From: Hoyosella altamirensis
GTDB taxonomy: Bacteria; Actinomycetota; Actinomycetes; Mycobacteriales; Mycobacteriaceae
Assembly: GCF_014191505.1 (NCBI RefSeq)
Contig: NZ_JACHWS010000002.1
Coordinates: 992,001 to 1,056,000 of the forward strand
DNA length: 64,000 nucleotides
Reading direction: 5' to 3'
The position numbers and the translations under genes are program-made. Below are positions 25,762 to 34,733 of the stretch, one piece after another. The notes below the pieces were generated by a model, which was given only the letters and a program-made list of their open reading frames with translations, had not been told where the DNA came from and ran no database searches. Each line of letters begins with the position of its first letter. The first letter of the stretch is position 1.

Positions 25762-25782
25762 GCACTTACTATTAATAAGTGC
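25762..25782. promoter_or_regulatory. HxlR operator candidate
   Basis: GCACTTA-7 nt-TAAGTGC is a perfect 7-bp inverted repeat, 49 bp before the hxlR start and 72 bp before the QorB-like gene. It is well placed to control both divergent promoters. Confidence 0.6.
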
Positions 25783-25853
25783 TCCAATGGGGAGAGAAGA
25801 TTGCATGAACAACGATCTAGCGCTCCGTTAGGTCTCACAACAGGAGGATTCGC

Positions 25854-26705
25854 ATGACCATCGCCGTTACCGGAGCAACCGGACACCTTGGCCGCCTCGC
25901 CATCGATGCACTGCGGAAGCGCGGTATACCCGCTGGGCAAATTGTGGCGATCGTCCGCGATGCCGGGAAAGCCGCTGACCTCAGTGAGGCTGGCGTACAG
26001 GTTCGCGTCGCCGATTACAGCGATTCTCAGGCGCTCACCGCCGCGCTTAGTGGGGTCGGCAACTTGCTGCTGATTTCCGGAAGTGAGGTCGGTCAGCGAG
26101 TAGCGCAGCACGCGAACATCATCAACGCCGCCAATGCGGCTGGCGTCACATTCGTTGCTTATACATCGATCCTCGCTGCGCAGACGAGTCCGCTGGCGCT
26201 CGCTGAGGAGCACAAAACTACCGAAGACCTGCTCGGCGAATCAGGCCTGCAGTACGCGTTGCTACGCAATGGCTGGTACTGGGAAAACTACGAATCCGCT
26301 GTCGAAACCGCCCGGACGACGGGCGCGCTGTTCGGTGCAGCCGGACGTGGGCGGGTTGCTGCTGCCTCCCGAAAGGACTACGCCGAAGCGGCCGCAGAGG
26401 TTCTTACCTCCGACAAGGATCAGGCCGGCAAGGTCTACGAACTCGGTGGCGACGAGCATCTGACTTACGGAGAGTTGGCTGAGGTGCTATCCGGCATCGT
26501 GGGTGTGCCCGTCGCATACAAGGATCTACCTGAAGACGAGTATGCGAAGGTCCTTGAGGATGCGGGTATTCCGTCGCCGTTTGCCGCGGTCCTAGCGGAC
26601 TCCGACGCTGGCATCGCTGTTGGTGCTCTCGATACCGACAGTGGTGACCTTCAGCGCCTGATCGGGCGCGCTTCAACCCCAGCGGCCGAGGTGCTTGGAG
26701 GCTGA
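25854..26705 (+). CDS. NmrA/QorB-type NAD(P)H quinone oxidoreductase
   Basis: 283 aa. Atypical short-chain dehydrogenase with N-terminal TGATGHLGRLAIDALRKRGI and no YxxxK pair, the hallmark of NmrA/QorB proteins; YTSILAAQTSPLALAEEHK is typical of QorB. It probably reduces quinones or azo compounds with NAD(P)H and protects against electrophiles. AGGAGG lies 7 nt before the start. Control by the divergent HxlR regulator is likely. Confidence 0.87.
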   Translation: MTIAVTGATGHLGRLAIDALRKRGIPAGQIVAIVRDAGKAADLSEAGVQVRVADYSDSQALTAALSGVGNLLLISGSEVGQRVAQHANIINAANAAGVTFVAYTSILAAQTSPLALAEEHKTTEDLLGESGLQYALLRNGWYWENYESAVETARTTGALFGAAGRGRVAAASRKDYAEAAAEVLTSDKDQAGKVYELGGDEHLTYGELAEVLSGIVGVPVAYKDLPEDEYAKVLEDAGIPSPFAAVLADSDAGIAVGALDTDSGDLQRLIGRASTPAAEVLGG

Positions 26706-26769
26706 TTTCCGAAACCTGTGCCGGCCCCTAGCCGCACGCCCGCGGATGCGACTACCTTCGGAACTAATA

Positions 26770-26795
26770 CTCATATCGAACTATCCGAATATGAG
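26770..26795. promoter_or_regulatory. Inverted repeat before the zinc alcohol dehydrogenase operon
   Basis: CTCATAT (26770-26776) and ATATGAG (26789-26795) are exact inverted repeats 12 bp apart, immediately upstream of the AAGGAG ribosome site of the gene at 26815. A repressor here would block expression; no adjacent regulator gene is an obvious candidate. Confidence 0.45.
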
Positions 26796-26814
26796 CACCT
26801 AAGGAGCTGATCCG

Positions 26815-27900
26815 ATGCCGCAGCAGGTCCGTGGAGTCGTCGCCAGGTCGAAAGGGGCTCCCGTCGAACTCGTCGACATAGTTGTTCCAGATCCGGGTCC
26901 GGGTGAAGCCGTCGTCACCGTCGCAGCGTGCGGTGTCTGCCATACCGATCTGACGTACCGCGAAGGCGGGATCAACGATGACTTCCCCTTCCTGCTCGGG
27001 CACGAGGCGGCCGGAACAGTTGAGGCTGTCGGACCCGGCGTGACATCCGTCGAGCCAGGCGACTTCGTCGTCCTCAACTGGAGAGCCGTTTGTGGGCAAT
27101 GCAGAGCGTGTAAACGCGGCCGCCCGCACCTCTGCTTCAGCACGTTCAACGCATCCCAGAAAATGACACTGACGGACGGAACCGTGCTGAGCCCCGCCCT
27201 CGGCATCGGTGCGTTCGCTGACAAAACTCTCGTCCACGCGGGGCAATGCACGAAAGTTGACGCCTCCGCGGACCCGGCAGTGGTAGGTCTGCTCGGTTGT
27301 GGAGTAATGGCCGGATTCGGCGCTGCCGTGAACACGGGCGGTGTCACTCGCGATGACTCCATTGCCGTGATCGGTTGCGGTGGTGTCGGCGCCGCAGCGG
27401 TGATGGGTGCTCGTCTGGCCGGCGCGCGACGAATAATCGCGATTGACCGGGATCCCCGGAAGCTCGAGTGGGCGCGTGCGCTCGGAGCAACCCACACGAT
27501 CGACGCCACCAGCACGGATGCCGTCGAGGCGGTCAAAGAACTCACGAACGGTGACGGTGCGGACGTCGTCGTTGATGCCGTGGGCAGGCCAGAAACATGG
27601 AAGCAGGCTTTCTACGCTCGTGATCTCGCTGGGACTGTGGTGCTGGTTGGGGTGCCCACGCCTGACATGCGCCTGGAGATGCCGTTACTCGACTTCTTCT
27701 CCCATGGTGGCGCGCTGAAGTCCTCGTGGTACGGCGACTGTCTTCCGGAACGAGACTTCCCCACCATGGTCGACCTGTATCAGCAAGGCCGATTGCCACT
27801 GGAAAAGTTTGTCAGTGAGCGCATTTCACTCGACGGTGTGGAACAAGCATTCGAAACGATGCACCGCGGTGAGGTGCTGAGATCGGTGGTGGTTTGGTGA
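26815..27900 (+). CDS. S-(hydroxymethyl)mycothiol dehydrogenase-like zinc alcohol dehydrogenase
   Basis: 361 aa class III-like medium-chain dehydrogenase. Catalytic zinc motif [14 protein letters not shown] and GHEAAGTVE, structural zinc loop [15 protein letters not shown] with all four cysteines, and Rossmann motif [20 protein letters not shown]. It is closely similar to the mycobacterial MscR/AdhE2 protein, which oxidises the formaldehyde-mycothiol adduct or reduces S-nitrosomycothiol. The gene is followed, with a 4-nt GTGA overlap, by a metallo-beta-lactamase-fold hydrolase, the arrangement known around Rv2259-Rv2260. Confidence 0.9.
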   Translation: MPQQVRGVVARSKGAPVELVDIVVPDPGPGEAVVTVAACGVCHTDLTYREGGINDDFPFLLGHEAAGTVEAVGPGVTSVEPGDFVVLNWRAVCGQCRACKRGRPHLCFSTFNASQKMTLTDGTVLSPALGIGAFADKTLVHAGQCTKVDASADPAVVGLLGCGVMAGFGAAVNTGGVTRDDSIAVIGCGGVGAAAVMGARLAGARRIIAIDRDPRKLEWARALGATHTIDATSTDAVEAVKELTNGDGADVVVDAVGRPETWKQAFYARDLAGTVVLVGVPTPDMRLEMPLLDFFSHGGALKSSWYGDCLPERDFPTMVDLYQQGRLPLEKFVSERISLDGVEQAFETMHRGEVLRSVVVW

Positions 27901-28523
27901 GAATAGATAGGGTCGTCACCTCAGGGACGTTCAGCCTCGACGGTGGGACGTGGGACGTCGACAACAACATCTGGCTGGTCGGTGATGACTCCGAAGTGGT
28001 CATCATTGATGCCGCGCACTCCGCGCAACCCATTATCGAAGCTGTAGGCAACCGCAAGGTCAAAGCCATTGTCTGCACTCACGGTCACAACGATCACGTC
28101 ACCGTTGCCCCGGAGCTGGCGGAGAGGCTCGATGCGCCGATTCTCATGAATCCCGCAGATGATGTCCTGTGGGAGATGACGCACCCTGGCATTGCGTATC
28201 GGTCACTTGAGGATGCGCAGCGAATCGACATCGCTGGCACCGAGATCCAAGCGATCCACACCCCGGGGCATTCACCAGGATCGACCTGCCTGTACGTGCC
28301 CGAAGTCGGTCAGCTTTTCACCGGTGACACCTTGTTCTCTGGCGGGCCTGGCGCGACAGGACGGTCGTACTCCGACTTTCCGACAATCATCGGCTCGATT
28401 CGGGACCGATTGTTCGCTCTCCCGCCTGAGACTGTCGTCAACACCGGGCACGGTGACGGTACGACGATCGGGAAGGAATCCCCTCACCTCGAAGAATGGA
28501 TCCGAGCGGCAGCTGACGACTAG
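27897..28523 (+). CDS. Metallo-beta-lactamase-fold hydrolase (Rv2260-like)
   Basis: 208 aa from GTG 27897 (a TTG one codon earlier is possible). The glyoxalase II-like zinc signature THGHNDH is followed by [31 protein letters not shown] and a C-terminal GHGDGT. In this context it probably hydrolyses the formyl-mycothiol ester made by the preceding dehydrogenase, completing formaldehyde oxidation; that step is inferred from pairing. Its TAG stop overlaps the stop of the convergent gene in the palindrome CTAG. Confidence 0.88.
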   Translation: MRIDRVVTSGTFSLDGGTWDVDNNIWLVGDDSEVVIIDAAHSAQPIIEAVGNRKVKAIVCTHGHNDHVTVAPELAERLDAPILMNPADDVLWEMTHPGIAYRSLEDAQRIDIAGTEIQAIHTPGHSPGSTCLYVPEVGQLFTGDTLFSGGPGATGRSYSDFPTIIGSIRDRLFALPPETVVNTGHGDGTTIGKESPHLEEWIRAAADD

Positions 28524-29394
28524 TCACCCTGGCTCCGTGCGAGGCTTGTCGCCACCTGCTTGATGAGCTGCGGCAGTTGTGGACCCGCGCCAGCGTCCGA
28601 GATCTGCTGCATGGGGCTGATGAGATGTGCGAGCAGGGCTGGGTGCAGTCCTTCGCTGGTGGCGAGGATGTTGTTCAGTGCGACTGCCTGCATCTCCAGG
28701 GAGACTCACTGTCATCGCCGCCGAGAGCTCCGGTCATAGCCGTGAGGAAAGGAACGAGAAGGTCCCGAATGAAGGTGGTCGCTCGAGCCTCTCCCACAAG
28801 TTCGGTGGCGTGACGGGCTCCGGCGAACATCCCATACATGGCGCTCAGCAGTGCGATGTCGTATGCCGCGGCGAGACCGAAGTCTGACCCCAGGTATATG
28901 GGTGTGCCGAGTGCGGCGAGTGTTTCGCGTCTGGCGGTGTACGCGCCTTTGTCACCGCTGTAGAGGATTATCGATTCCTTCGCTCCCACCATCGAGGGGA
29001 CCGTCATGATGCCGCCATCGATGTAGCGCGCACCAGCCTGCACGGCCCGTGCGGCCATTTCGCGTGCCTGTGCCGGTGTCCCGTTGCTCAGGTTGACGAG
29101 TGTTTTCCCGGCGAGTGCGTCCCCGGCAGCCCGTACCACCTCCTCTGCGGCCGCGTAGTCGAACACGCAAAGGACGACGAGATCGGCGCTCGTGGCAGCG
29201 ACCGATGGTGCATCTGCGACAACCGCGCCCGCGTCAGCGAGGGCGCTGCTTCTTCCGGACGACCGGTTCCAGACGGTCATCGGATGCCCTGCCCGCAGGA
29301 AGGCCTGCGCGAGGGCTGAACCCATGGCGCCGAGGCCAAGGACAGCTACGGATTCGTGCGGCGCACTACGGGCAGCGGAAATCTGTTCAGGCAC
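28520..29394 (-). pseudogene. Frameshifted NAD(P)-dependent imine reductase/beta-hydroxyacid dehydrogenase-like gene
   Basis: From GTG 29394 (GGAG upstream) the protein starts with a Rossmann motif VAVLGLGAMGSALAQAFLRAG and continues normally through VNLSNGTPAQAREMA, YIDGGIMTVPSMVGA and the C-terminal helices to ALGGDDSES. It then hits a premature stop at 28675. A different frame resumes the family sequence without a gap: LEMQAVALNNILATSEG to a stop at 28520. One base appears to be missing near 28698-28704. It is either a sequencing error or a genuine lesion. It is divergent from an HxlR gene, which would be its regulator. Confidence 0.82.
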
Positions 29395-29474
29395 AGTGCA
29401 ACTCCATTCATTGTCGGTGGATCCAGCATCGACGACGAGCACTACAATCATCAAGTACCCACTATTTTGTCTGA

Positions 29475-29494
29475 TACCTACGAAAAGGTAAGTA
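29475..29494. promoter_or_regulatory. HxlR operator candidate abutting the hxlR start
   Basis: TACCTAC-6 nt-GTAAGTA: the arms match at 6 of 7 positions and follow the TACnTAC...GTAnGTA pattern I recall for HxlR sites. It ends one base before the ATG at 29496, so bound protein would directly block its own gene, and it lies in the shared region with the divergent frameshifted gene. Confidence 0.6.
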
Positions 29495-29495
29495 T

Positions 29496-29849
29496 ATGAA
29501 GCGGACCTCGTACAGTTGCGGACTTGATGCAGCAATGGATGTTGTCGGAGGCAAATGGAAAGCACTCATCCTCTGGGCACTCGATACATACTCCCCATGC
29601 CGGTTTGGCGAGCTGAAACGGCTGGTAGCGGGGGTCAGCGAGAAGATGCTGATACAGCAGCTTCGCGAGATGGAGAGTGACGGCCTCGTGCATCGTGAGG
29701 TGTACCACCAGGTACCGCCGAAGGTCGAGTACACGCTGACAACGTTGGGCGTCTCCCTGAACAAGGCTTTAGAGCCATTGAGCGACTGGGGATTTCAGAA
29801 CATGGACCACATCGTGGCAGTGCGGATAACTGAGACACGAGACAAGTAG
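29496..29849 (+). CDS. HxlR family regulator
   Basis: 117 aa. Conserved N-terminal Cys (YSCGLDAAMDVVGGKWKALI) and a winged helix (RLVAGVSEKMLIQQLREMES). Family members of this form respond to quinones, aldehydes or oxidants through that Cys. No ribosome site separates the operator from the ATG, so the mRNA may be leaderless. It probably controls the divergent imine-reductase-like gene, which is now frameshifted. Confidence 0.9.
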   Translation: MKRTSYSCGLDAAMDVVGGKWKALILWALDTYSPCRFGELKRLVAGVSEKMLIQQLREMESDGLVHREVYHQVPPKVEYTLTTLGVSLNKALEPLSDWGFQNMDHIVAVRITETRDK

Positions 29850-29873
29850 CTCTATAAGAGTTATTATCTGCGT

Positions 29874-30269
29874 ATGAATGCAGATAGGAAGGCATGCCGC
29901 CGACGCCTGCAGGATGACGAGGTGAACCTCGTCGTTGAGATCTTCCGTATGCTGGCTGATCCGACCCGAATTACGATCCTTTGGGCGCTGGTGGATCGGG
30001 AACTGTCCGTCAACGAAATTGCGGCAGTAGTAGGCAAGCCAGGACCGTCAGTGTCGCAGCATCTCGCGAAACTCCGCATGGCGCGGCTCGTTCGCACGCG
30101 GCGTGACGGGACGCAGGTTTTCTACCGGATCGAAAACGAGCACGTGCGGCAGCTCGTCACCGACGCTGTCTTCAACGCCGAGCATGCAGGTCCCGGTGTG
30201 CCACCGCACCATCGTGCCGAGAGCGAAATTCGCCTCCTTCATCCAAGCGAGCACGTGGAGGAGGCATGA
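29874..30269 (+). CDS. ArsR/SmtB family metal-sensing repressor
   Basis: 131 aa. ArsR winged helix (FRMLADPTRITILWALVDRE, then NEIAAVVGKPGPSVSQHLAK). The alpha5 region IENEHVRQLVTDAVFNAEH is followed by a His-rich tail (PPHHR, HPSEH), matching the metal site of NmtR/CzrA-type sensors rather than an arsenic Cys site. It probably senses Ni, Co or Zn. It overlaps the exporter gene by ATGA. An ATAAgagTTAT dyad lies just upstream (29854-29864). Confidence 0.9.
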   Translation: MNADRKACRRRLQDDEVNLVVEIFRMLADPTRITILWALVDRELSVNEIAAVVGKPGPSVSQHLAKLRMARLVRTRRDGTQVFYRIENEHVRQLVTDAVFNAEHAGPGVPPHHRAESEIRLLHPSEHVEEA

Positions 30270-31291
30270 CCACGGAACACGGCCACGGCCACGGCCATGG
30301 GCACGGTCATGGCGGAGTGCGGAATGCGGTACGCGAGTTTTTCGTGCCGCATAGCCATGATCATGCAGACCGGGTTGATGATGCGCTGACGTCCAGCCAG
30401 ATCGGCATTCGCGCCGTCAAAATCAGCCTTGTTGCTCTCGGCGCTACCGCGTTGCTCCAGCTGATCATCGTTGTGATATCCGGCTCTGTCGCACTTTTCG
30501 CCGACACAGTCCACAACTTTGCTGACGCGATGACATCGGTGCCGCTTTGGATCGCATTTGTGCTGGGCAGGCGCGCAGCCACCCGGAAGTTCAACTACGG
30601 CTACGGCCGCGCCGAGGACCTGGCCGGACTCTTCATTGTGGCGATGATTGCGCTGTCCGCGCTGATAGCCGGTTTCGAGTCAATTCGCCGGTTGATAAAC
30701 CCGGTGGCAATTTCACACATCCCTTGGGTCGCCGCCGCCGGTGTTATCGGCTTTGTTGGGAATGAACTGGTCGCCATGTACCGGATTCGTGTGGGCCGCA
30801 GGATTGGGTCCGCAGCGCTGGTTGCCGACGGTTATCACGCGCGCACGGACGGGTTCACGTCGCTGGCGGTCGTCGCCGGTGCGGCCGGTGCAGCGTTAGG
30901 TTACGACCTCGCTGATCCCATTGTTGGGCTCCTGATCACGGCCGCGATCGTCGCAATTCTCTTCGCATCAGGGCGGGAAGTGTTGCGTCGGCTCCTGGAC
31001 GGTATCGACCCCTCGATCTACGACACCGCTATGGAGGCGCTGCGTGCTGCGCCCGAAACTTCAGAGGTGCGCTCCCTTCGTATCCGCTGGATCGGGCACG
31101 AAATGCATGCGGAAACCGAAGTGGATATCGCCCCCGAGTGCACACTTGCGGAGGCCCACGAGATCGCGCACCGCGCCGAACGCCGGATTAAGGAGGCGTT
31201 GCCCCGTGTGAGCGCCGCAGTCGTACACGCCTACCCGGCGCACGGACGCGTCCGTGGATCCAGCAGACGGTCAGGCCGCGATGGCGGGTGA
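30266..31291 (+). CDS. Cation diffusion facilitator (CDF) metal exporter
   Basis: 341 aa. A His-Gly repeat at the N-terminus (HGHGHGHGHGHG, then PHSHDHADR) is followed by six membrane helices and a C-terminal cytoplasmic domain. The transport-site motifs DTVHNFAD (second helix) and DGYHARTD (fifth helix) carry the HxxxD pattern of zinc/cobalt/nickel CDFs. It exports divalent metal by proton exchange, under control of the preceding ArsR protein. Its end overlaps the convergent DUF2218 gene by 21 nt. Confidence 0.93.
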   Translation: MTTEHGHGHGHGHGHGGVRNAVREFFVPHSHDHADRVDDALTSSQIGIRAVKISLVALGATALLQLIIVVISGSVALFADTVHNFADAMTSVPLWIAFVLGRRAATRKFNYGYGRAEDLAGLFIVAMIALSALIAGFESIRRLINPVAISHIPWVAAAGVIGFVGNELVAMYRIRVGRRIGSAALVADGYHARTDGFTSLAVVAGAAGAALGYDLADPIVGLLITAAIVAILFASGREVLRRLLDGIDPSIYDTAMEALRAAPETSEVRSLRIRWIGHEMHAETEVDIAPECTLAEAHEIAHRAERRIKEALPRVSAAVVHAYPAHGRVRGSSRRSGRDGG

Positions 31292-31564
31292 CCAGGAGAC
31301 CGTCAAACCGTCGCGTTCGCCGAATTCCGCGAGGTGGCGAGCGAGGATGTCTTGGACGCTCACGAGGTCATTGGCTGAGCGCGCTTGTGCAGTGAGGACC
31401 AAATAGCCGCGGCTGGCGTCGGCCACACCGTAGCCCATGTCGAAACTGAATTCCGCGTGCGGCCCTTCGCGGACGACGGGGACTTTGTGCCCGAAGTGGC
31501 TGGCGAGCTGCTTCAGGTAGCGCTCAGCGCGGTCTGTGGCGACATAGGCAACCGATTCAGGCAT
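31271..31564 (-). CDS. DUF2218 family protein
   Basis: 97 aa from ATG 31564; the open frame extends upstream but the conserved domain begins at MPESVAYVATDRAERYLKQL. It contains FSFDMGYGVADASRGYLVLT, the family core. Biochemical role unknown; members often sit beside siderophore or metal genes and are thought to be small cytoplasmic proteins. It lies beside a metal exporter here and overlaps its 3' end by 21 nt. The 224 bp upstream to the MarR gene holds the operator at 31789 and no other gene that I can support. Confidence 0.8.
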   Translation of the reverse strand: MPESVAYVATDRAERYLKQLASHFGHKVPVVREGPHAEFSFDMGYGVADASRGYLVLTAQARSANDLVSVQDILARHLAEFGERDGLTVSWSPAIAA

Positions 31565-31788
31565 TTCTTTTTCTCTGGCTTTCTCTGTGCTCGACTTTGA
31601 ACGGAGAGTGTTGGAAATGAAAGGTACCTGTGAATTTCTCGAAACAGGTATCAGCTGGGTCACAAAACGCAGGCCCAAAAAATGAGCCAGGCCGAAACCT
31701 CCGAGTAGGGAACGATTCAGAGCGATTCCGATGTGGCAGGAGTCACGCCGTTCCCGGGCGCTGAGCTGCTTCCACGTCTTCTCCCGGA

Positions 31789-31813
31789 TTATATGCATGT
31801 GCTATGCATATAA
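31789..31813. promoter_or_regulatory. 25-bp perfect palindromic MarR operator
   Basis: TTATATGCAT-GTGCT-ATGCATATAA: perfect 10-bp arms with a 5-bp centre, ending 2 bp before the MarR start codon at 31816. It is AT-rich in a GC-rich genome and of the size bound by a MarR dimer. The first in-frame ATG at 31804 lies inside it, which argues for the later start. Confidence 0.75.
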
Positions 31814-31815
31814 AT

Positions 31816-32298
31816 ATGGCCACGACAACAGTCGACTTGACGTTCCTCGACGAGCAGGTGCTCCGCCTCTTCCGCGCGTTGCGCAGGCCTGGTTTTCGCA
31901 GCCGCGTGCTCGAAGGCGTCCCGGAGATCCCCGGGGTTGGGGACCTGCGCGTTCTGCGCTCAGTTGAACGTCACGAAGCGCGAGGTGAAAGTCCGTCCAT
32001 TGGAGTCGTGGCGGCCGAACTAGAAGTCGAGCAGTCCACAGCAAGCCGCGCGGTGAACGCCGTGATAGCACGGGGACTTCTGACCAAGGCTTCATGCCCG
32101 GACGATCAGCGGCGCTCACGGCTGCACCTGACAGCCGAAGGTGTCACAGCTCTGAACAAGGCCACCGAGAATCGTGCCACGCTCCTGGCGGAGATCACCG
32201 CCGCATGGACTGTCGACGAGCGCCGGACGCTCAGCACGCTGCTTAGCCGATTGCTCGACGGCTACGACGAGATAGAGGCGGCGTATGGCGCACGCTGA
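31816..32298 (+). CDS. MarR family regulator
   Basis: 160 aa from ATG 31816. Winged helix with GVVAAELEVEQSTASRAVNA and the wing PDDQRRSRLHLTAEGV typical of MarR proteins. It probably represses itself and the downstream MFS exporter through the 25-bp palindrome and is released by a small aromatic or drug-like ligand. The gene overlaps the MFS start by 14 nt, indicating coupled translation. No ribosome site precedes the ATG. Confidence 0.9.
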   Translation: MATTTVDLTFLDEQVLRLFRALRRPGFRSRVLEGVPEIPGVGDLRVLRSVERHEARGESPSIGVVAAELEVEQSTASRAVNAVIARGLLTKASCPDDQRRSRLHLTAEGVTALNKATENRATLLAEITAAWTVDERRTLSTLLSRLLDGYDEIEAAYGAR

Positions 32299-33535
32299 AA
32301 TCGCTGCGCCGCCAAGGTCCGTGGCTCGCCTTCTCGTCGACCGGAACTTTGGCCTATTCACGTGGGGCCGGTTCTTCTCCACCGCTGCTGTGTGGGTACA
32401 TGGTGTGGTCGCGGCGATCGCCATCTATAGCGCCACCGGCTCGGCACTCGCGGTTGGCCTCGTCACCGCTGTGCAGTTCGGGCCGCAACTGTTCACCCCG
32501 CTGAGCGGGAAGTGGGCGGACCACGGTGATGTGAAGCGTCAAATTCTCCTTGGCCGTGTGGTGTGCGCGACGGGCGCAGGCGGAGCGGCTCTCTTCTACG
32601 CCATTGGCACACCGGTCGGCTGGACCGCGGCGTGGGGCATCCTCTTCTGTTCCCTTGTCGTGGGGATCGGGTTCGTGATTGGCGGCCCTGCCATGCAGGC
32701 TGCGACACCAGCACTTGTAACAAGGGAAGAACTGCCGGCCGCGATGACGCTGAATACCGCTCCGATGACGGCCGCAAGGCTCGCAGGCCCGGCGCTGGGA
32801 GCATTCATCGTCACGGTTTCCGGATCTGTAGCTGGATTCGCGTGTGCCGCCCTCGGCCATCTTCTTTGTATCGCTGCGGTCATGCTCGTAAAGATTCCGC
32901 GAAAAGCGGCTCCGAGCGAAGACGTCGACTACAGCGTGCGAGCTGGGCTCCGCCACGTGTGGACAGACCGTCCGTTGCTCTTTCTCCTCATCGCAATCGC
33001 TGCCGTGGGATTCGCATCGGAACCTACGATCACGCTCGCCCCCGCACTCGCTGCAGAACTCGGCGGCGGACCCGAACTCGTCGGTGCGCTCACCATGTCG
33101 TTCGGAGTCGGAGCGCTCGCCGGTGTCGGCCTTCTTGCGATTTTCGCGCGGCGGATAGTCACGGAGGTCTTTGTCGCGACGGGGCTCGCCGTAATGGTGT
33201 GTGGCGCGGTCCTTGCGGCAGCAACCGCGGCCACTCCAATTGTTCTTGCTGGATTTGGCGTGATCGGAACTGGATTCAGCCTCGCAGTTACGGCGATAGG
33301 AACTGGTATACAGCTGCGGATTCCTGTCGAACTGCGCGGGCGCATTATGGCTCTGTGGCTCGTGGCTTTCACCGGACCCAGGCCAGTGGGATCGCTGCTC
33401 ACCGGCCTGATCGCTGATTTGACGACCGCGCAGTTCGCGCTGGCGACGATGGCCGTTGCGCCCGCGCTGGCACTCGTGCTGTGCCGACCGAGTTCTCTTC
33501 GCCGGACCGCGGCGAATGAAGTACCCGCGCCGTAG
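32285..33535 (+). CDS. MFS transporter (drug/metabolite exporter)
   Basis: 416 aa with about twelve membrane helices, the enterobactin exporter/tetracycline MFS shape: GPQLFTPLSGKWADHGDVKR (loop 2-3 motif with D/R residues) and IQLRIPVELRGRIMALWLVA. It probably exports a toxic compound under control of the preceding MarR gene. The last residues are Pro/Arg-rich. The adenylate cyclase gene follows after 22 bp. Confidence 0.88.
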   Translation: MAHAEIAAPPRSVARLLVDRNFGLFTWGRFFSTAAVWVHGVVAAIAIYSATGSALAVGLVTAVQFGPQLFTPLSGKWADHGDVKRQILLGRVVCATGAGGAALFYAIGTPVGWTAAWGILFCSLVVGIGFVIGGPAMQAATPALVTREELPAAMTLNTAPMTAARLAGPALGAFIVTVSGSVAGFACAALGHLLCIAAVMLVKIPRKAAPSEDVDYSVRAGLRHVWTDRPLLFLLIAIAAVGFASEPTITLAPALAAELGGGPELVGALTMSFGVGALAGVGLLAIFARRIVTEVFVATGLAVMVCGAVLAAATAATPIVLAGFGVIGTGFSLAVTAIGTGIQLRIPVELRGRIMALWLVAFTGPRPVGSLLTGLIADLTTAQFALATMAVAPALALVLCRPSSLRRTAANEVPAP

Positions 33536-33557
33536 TGACCTACTAACATCAACAAAT

Positions 33558-34715
33558 GTGCCTGATGGTGACTATCGGCAAGGCGATCACACCGGCGAAG
33601 ACTTCTTCGCTGGTGCCGGTCTGCTCGATGGGCTGGACGGCAAAGCCCGTGCGCTGCGCGTGATGGCTCTCGATGCGCTGATCTGCGAAGGCGTCAGCGT
33701 CGATGAACTCAAGTCAGCTACGGCTGACGGACGATTACCCATGCTGATCCTCGAGCATGCGCTCGAACCACCAGGGACACTGACGCTCGCCGACCTTGCC
33801 GCGAAATCGTCTGTCGACGAGGTACTGCTGCGATCCTGGTTCAGGGCACTCGGGCGCGGCGTCCCCGGTGACGATGCGCCCGTCTACAACACAGACGACG
33901 TCGTGGTCGCGCAGCAATTGGCTGATTACCTTGCGCTTGGATTCGAATTCGAGCAGCTCCACGCGCTCGCTCGTGTCTGGGGACGGAACCTTGCCAGCTT
34001 CATTGACGGGTTAGCTGAACTCGTCGCGGACGGTTTGTCGCGTGCAGAAGGGGACCCCGACGTCATCCTTCGCTATGCGCTCGAAGTGCGTCGATTCGCT
34101 GAGGTGGAGGCGCAGATACTTGGGCATATTCTGGGTACGACATTGGCGCAGCGAATCCGCTCGGAGGCGGTGAGTACGGCCAACAAGCAGAACATGCGTA
34201 TCGGCGGAACGCAGGACGTCGCGATCTGTTTCGCGGATCTTGTGGGGTTCACAAAGCTCGGCGGACAACTACCGGCCGAGGTGCTCGGTGGAGTTGCTGA
34301 CGAGTTGTCCGCGCTCGCGACGGAGTTGGTTGATCCTCCCGTGCGCGTCTTCAAGACCATCGGGGACGCGGTGATGTTGATGTCGCCCGATGTGGATGCG
34401 ATTGTGGCTGTCGCCATCAGGCTCGTTGATCAGGCACAGACGCGAGGCTTGCCGCCGCTGCGTGCGTCGGTGACGTTCGGCAAGGCGGTTCCGAGGTCAG
34501 GTGACTGGTATGGGCACCCCATCAATTTGGCGAGCCGAGCCCTGTCTGTCGCGACTGCCGGACAGGTCGCGGTCACCAAGGACGTTGTTGCGCGCCTCGA
34601 TCCCGAAGGTTTCACGATCGAGCCGCTAGGTGCGTTTCCCTTCAAGGGTGTTGATGGTGATACGGAATTGTTCTCCGTGTGGGTGGGATCGGACGACGCA
34701 GTCGCGCCACGGTGA
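33558..34715 (+). CDS. Class III adenylate cyclase with N-terminal regulatory domain (Rv1264-like)
   Basis: 385 aa from GTG 33558; the frame stays open through the end of the MFS gene, so the start is not certain. The N-terminal 200 residues match the autoinhibitory pH-sensing region of Rv1264-type cyclases. The catalytic domain carries metal Asp in CFADLVGFTKLGG, substrate Lys and second Asp in VFKTIGDAVMLMS, and the transition-state Asn/Arg in HPINLASRA. All key residues are present, so it should make cAMP. A TAACAT box just upstream suggests its own promoter. Confidence 0.9.
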   Translation: MPDGDYRQGDHTGEDFFAGAGLLDGLDGKARALRVMALDALICEGVSVDELKSATADGRLPMLILEHALEPPGTLTLADLAAKSSVDEVLLRSWFRALGRGVPGDDAPVYNTDDVVVAQQLADYLALGFEFEQLHALARVWGRNLASFIDGLAELVADGLSRAEGDPDVILRYALEVRRFAEVEAQILGHILGTTLAQRIRSEAVSTANKQNMRIGGTQDVAICFADLVGFTKLGGQLPAEVLGGVADELSALATELVDPPVRVFKTIGDAVMLMSPDVDAIVAVAIRLVDQAQTRGLPPLRASVTFGKAVPRSGDWYGHPINLASRALSVATAGQVAVTKDVVARLDPEGFTIEPLGAFPFKGVDGDTELFSVWVGSDDAVAPR

Positions 34716-34733
34716 GCGCCCACGCTCGCGCCG

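Noticed and set aside
28691-28710. Programmed -1 frameshift in the imine-reductase-like gene
   Set aside because: A -1 shift would restore the frame, but the sequence AGTGAGTCTCCCTGGAGATG has no canonical slippery heptamer or clear downstream stem, so a lesion or sequencing error is simpler.
30266-30310. Short tandem repeat from the His-Gly tract of the metal exporter
   Set aside because: It is the coding sequence of the normal metal-binding N-terminus of CDF proteins, not an independent repeat element.
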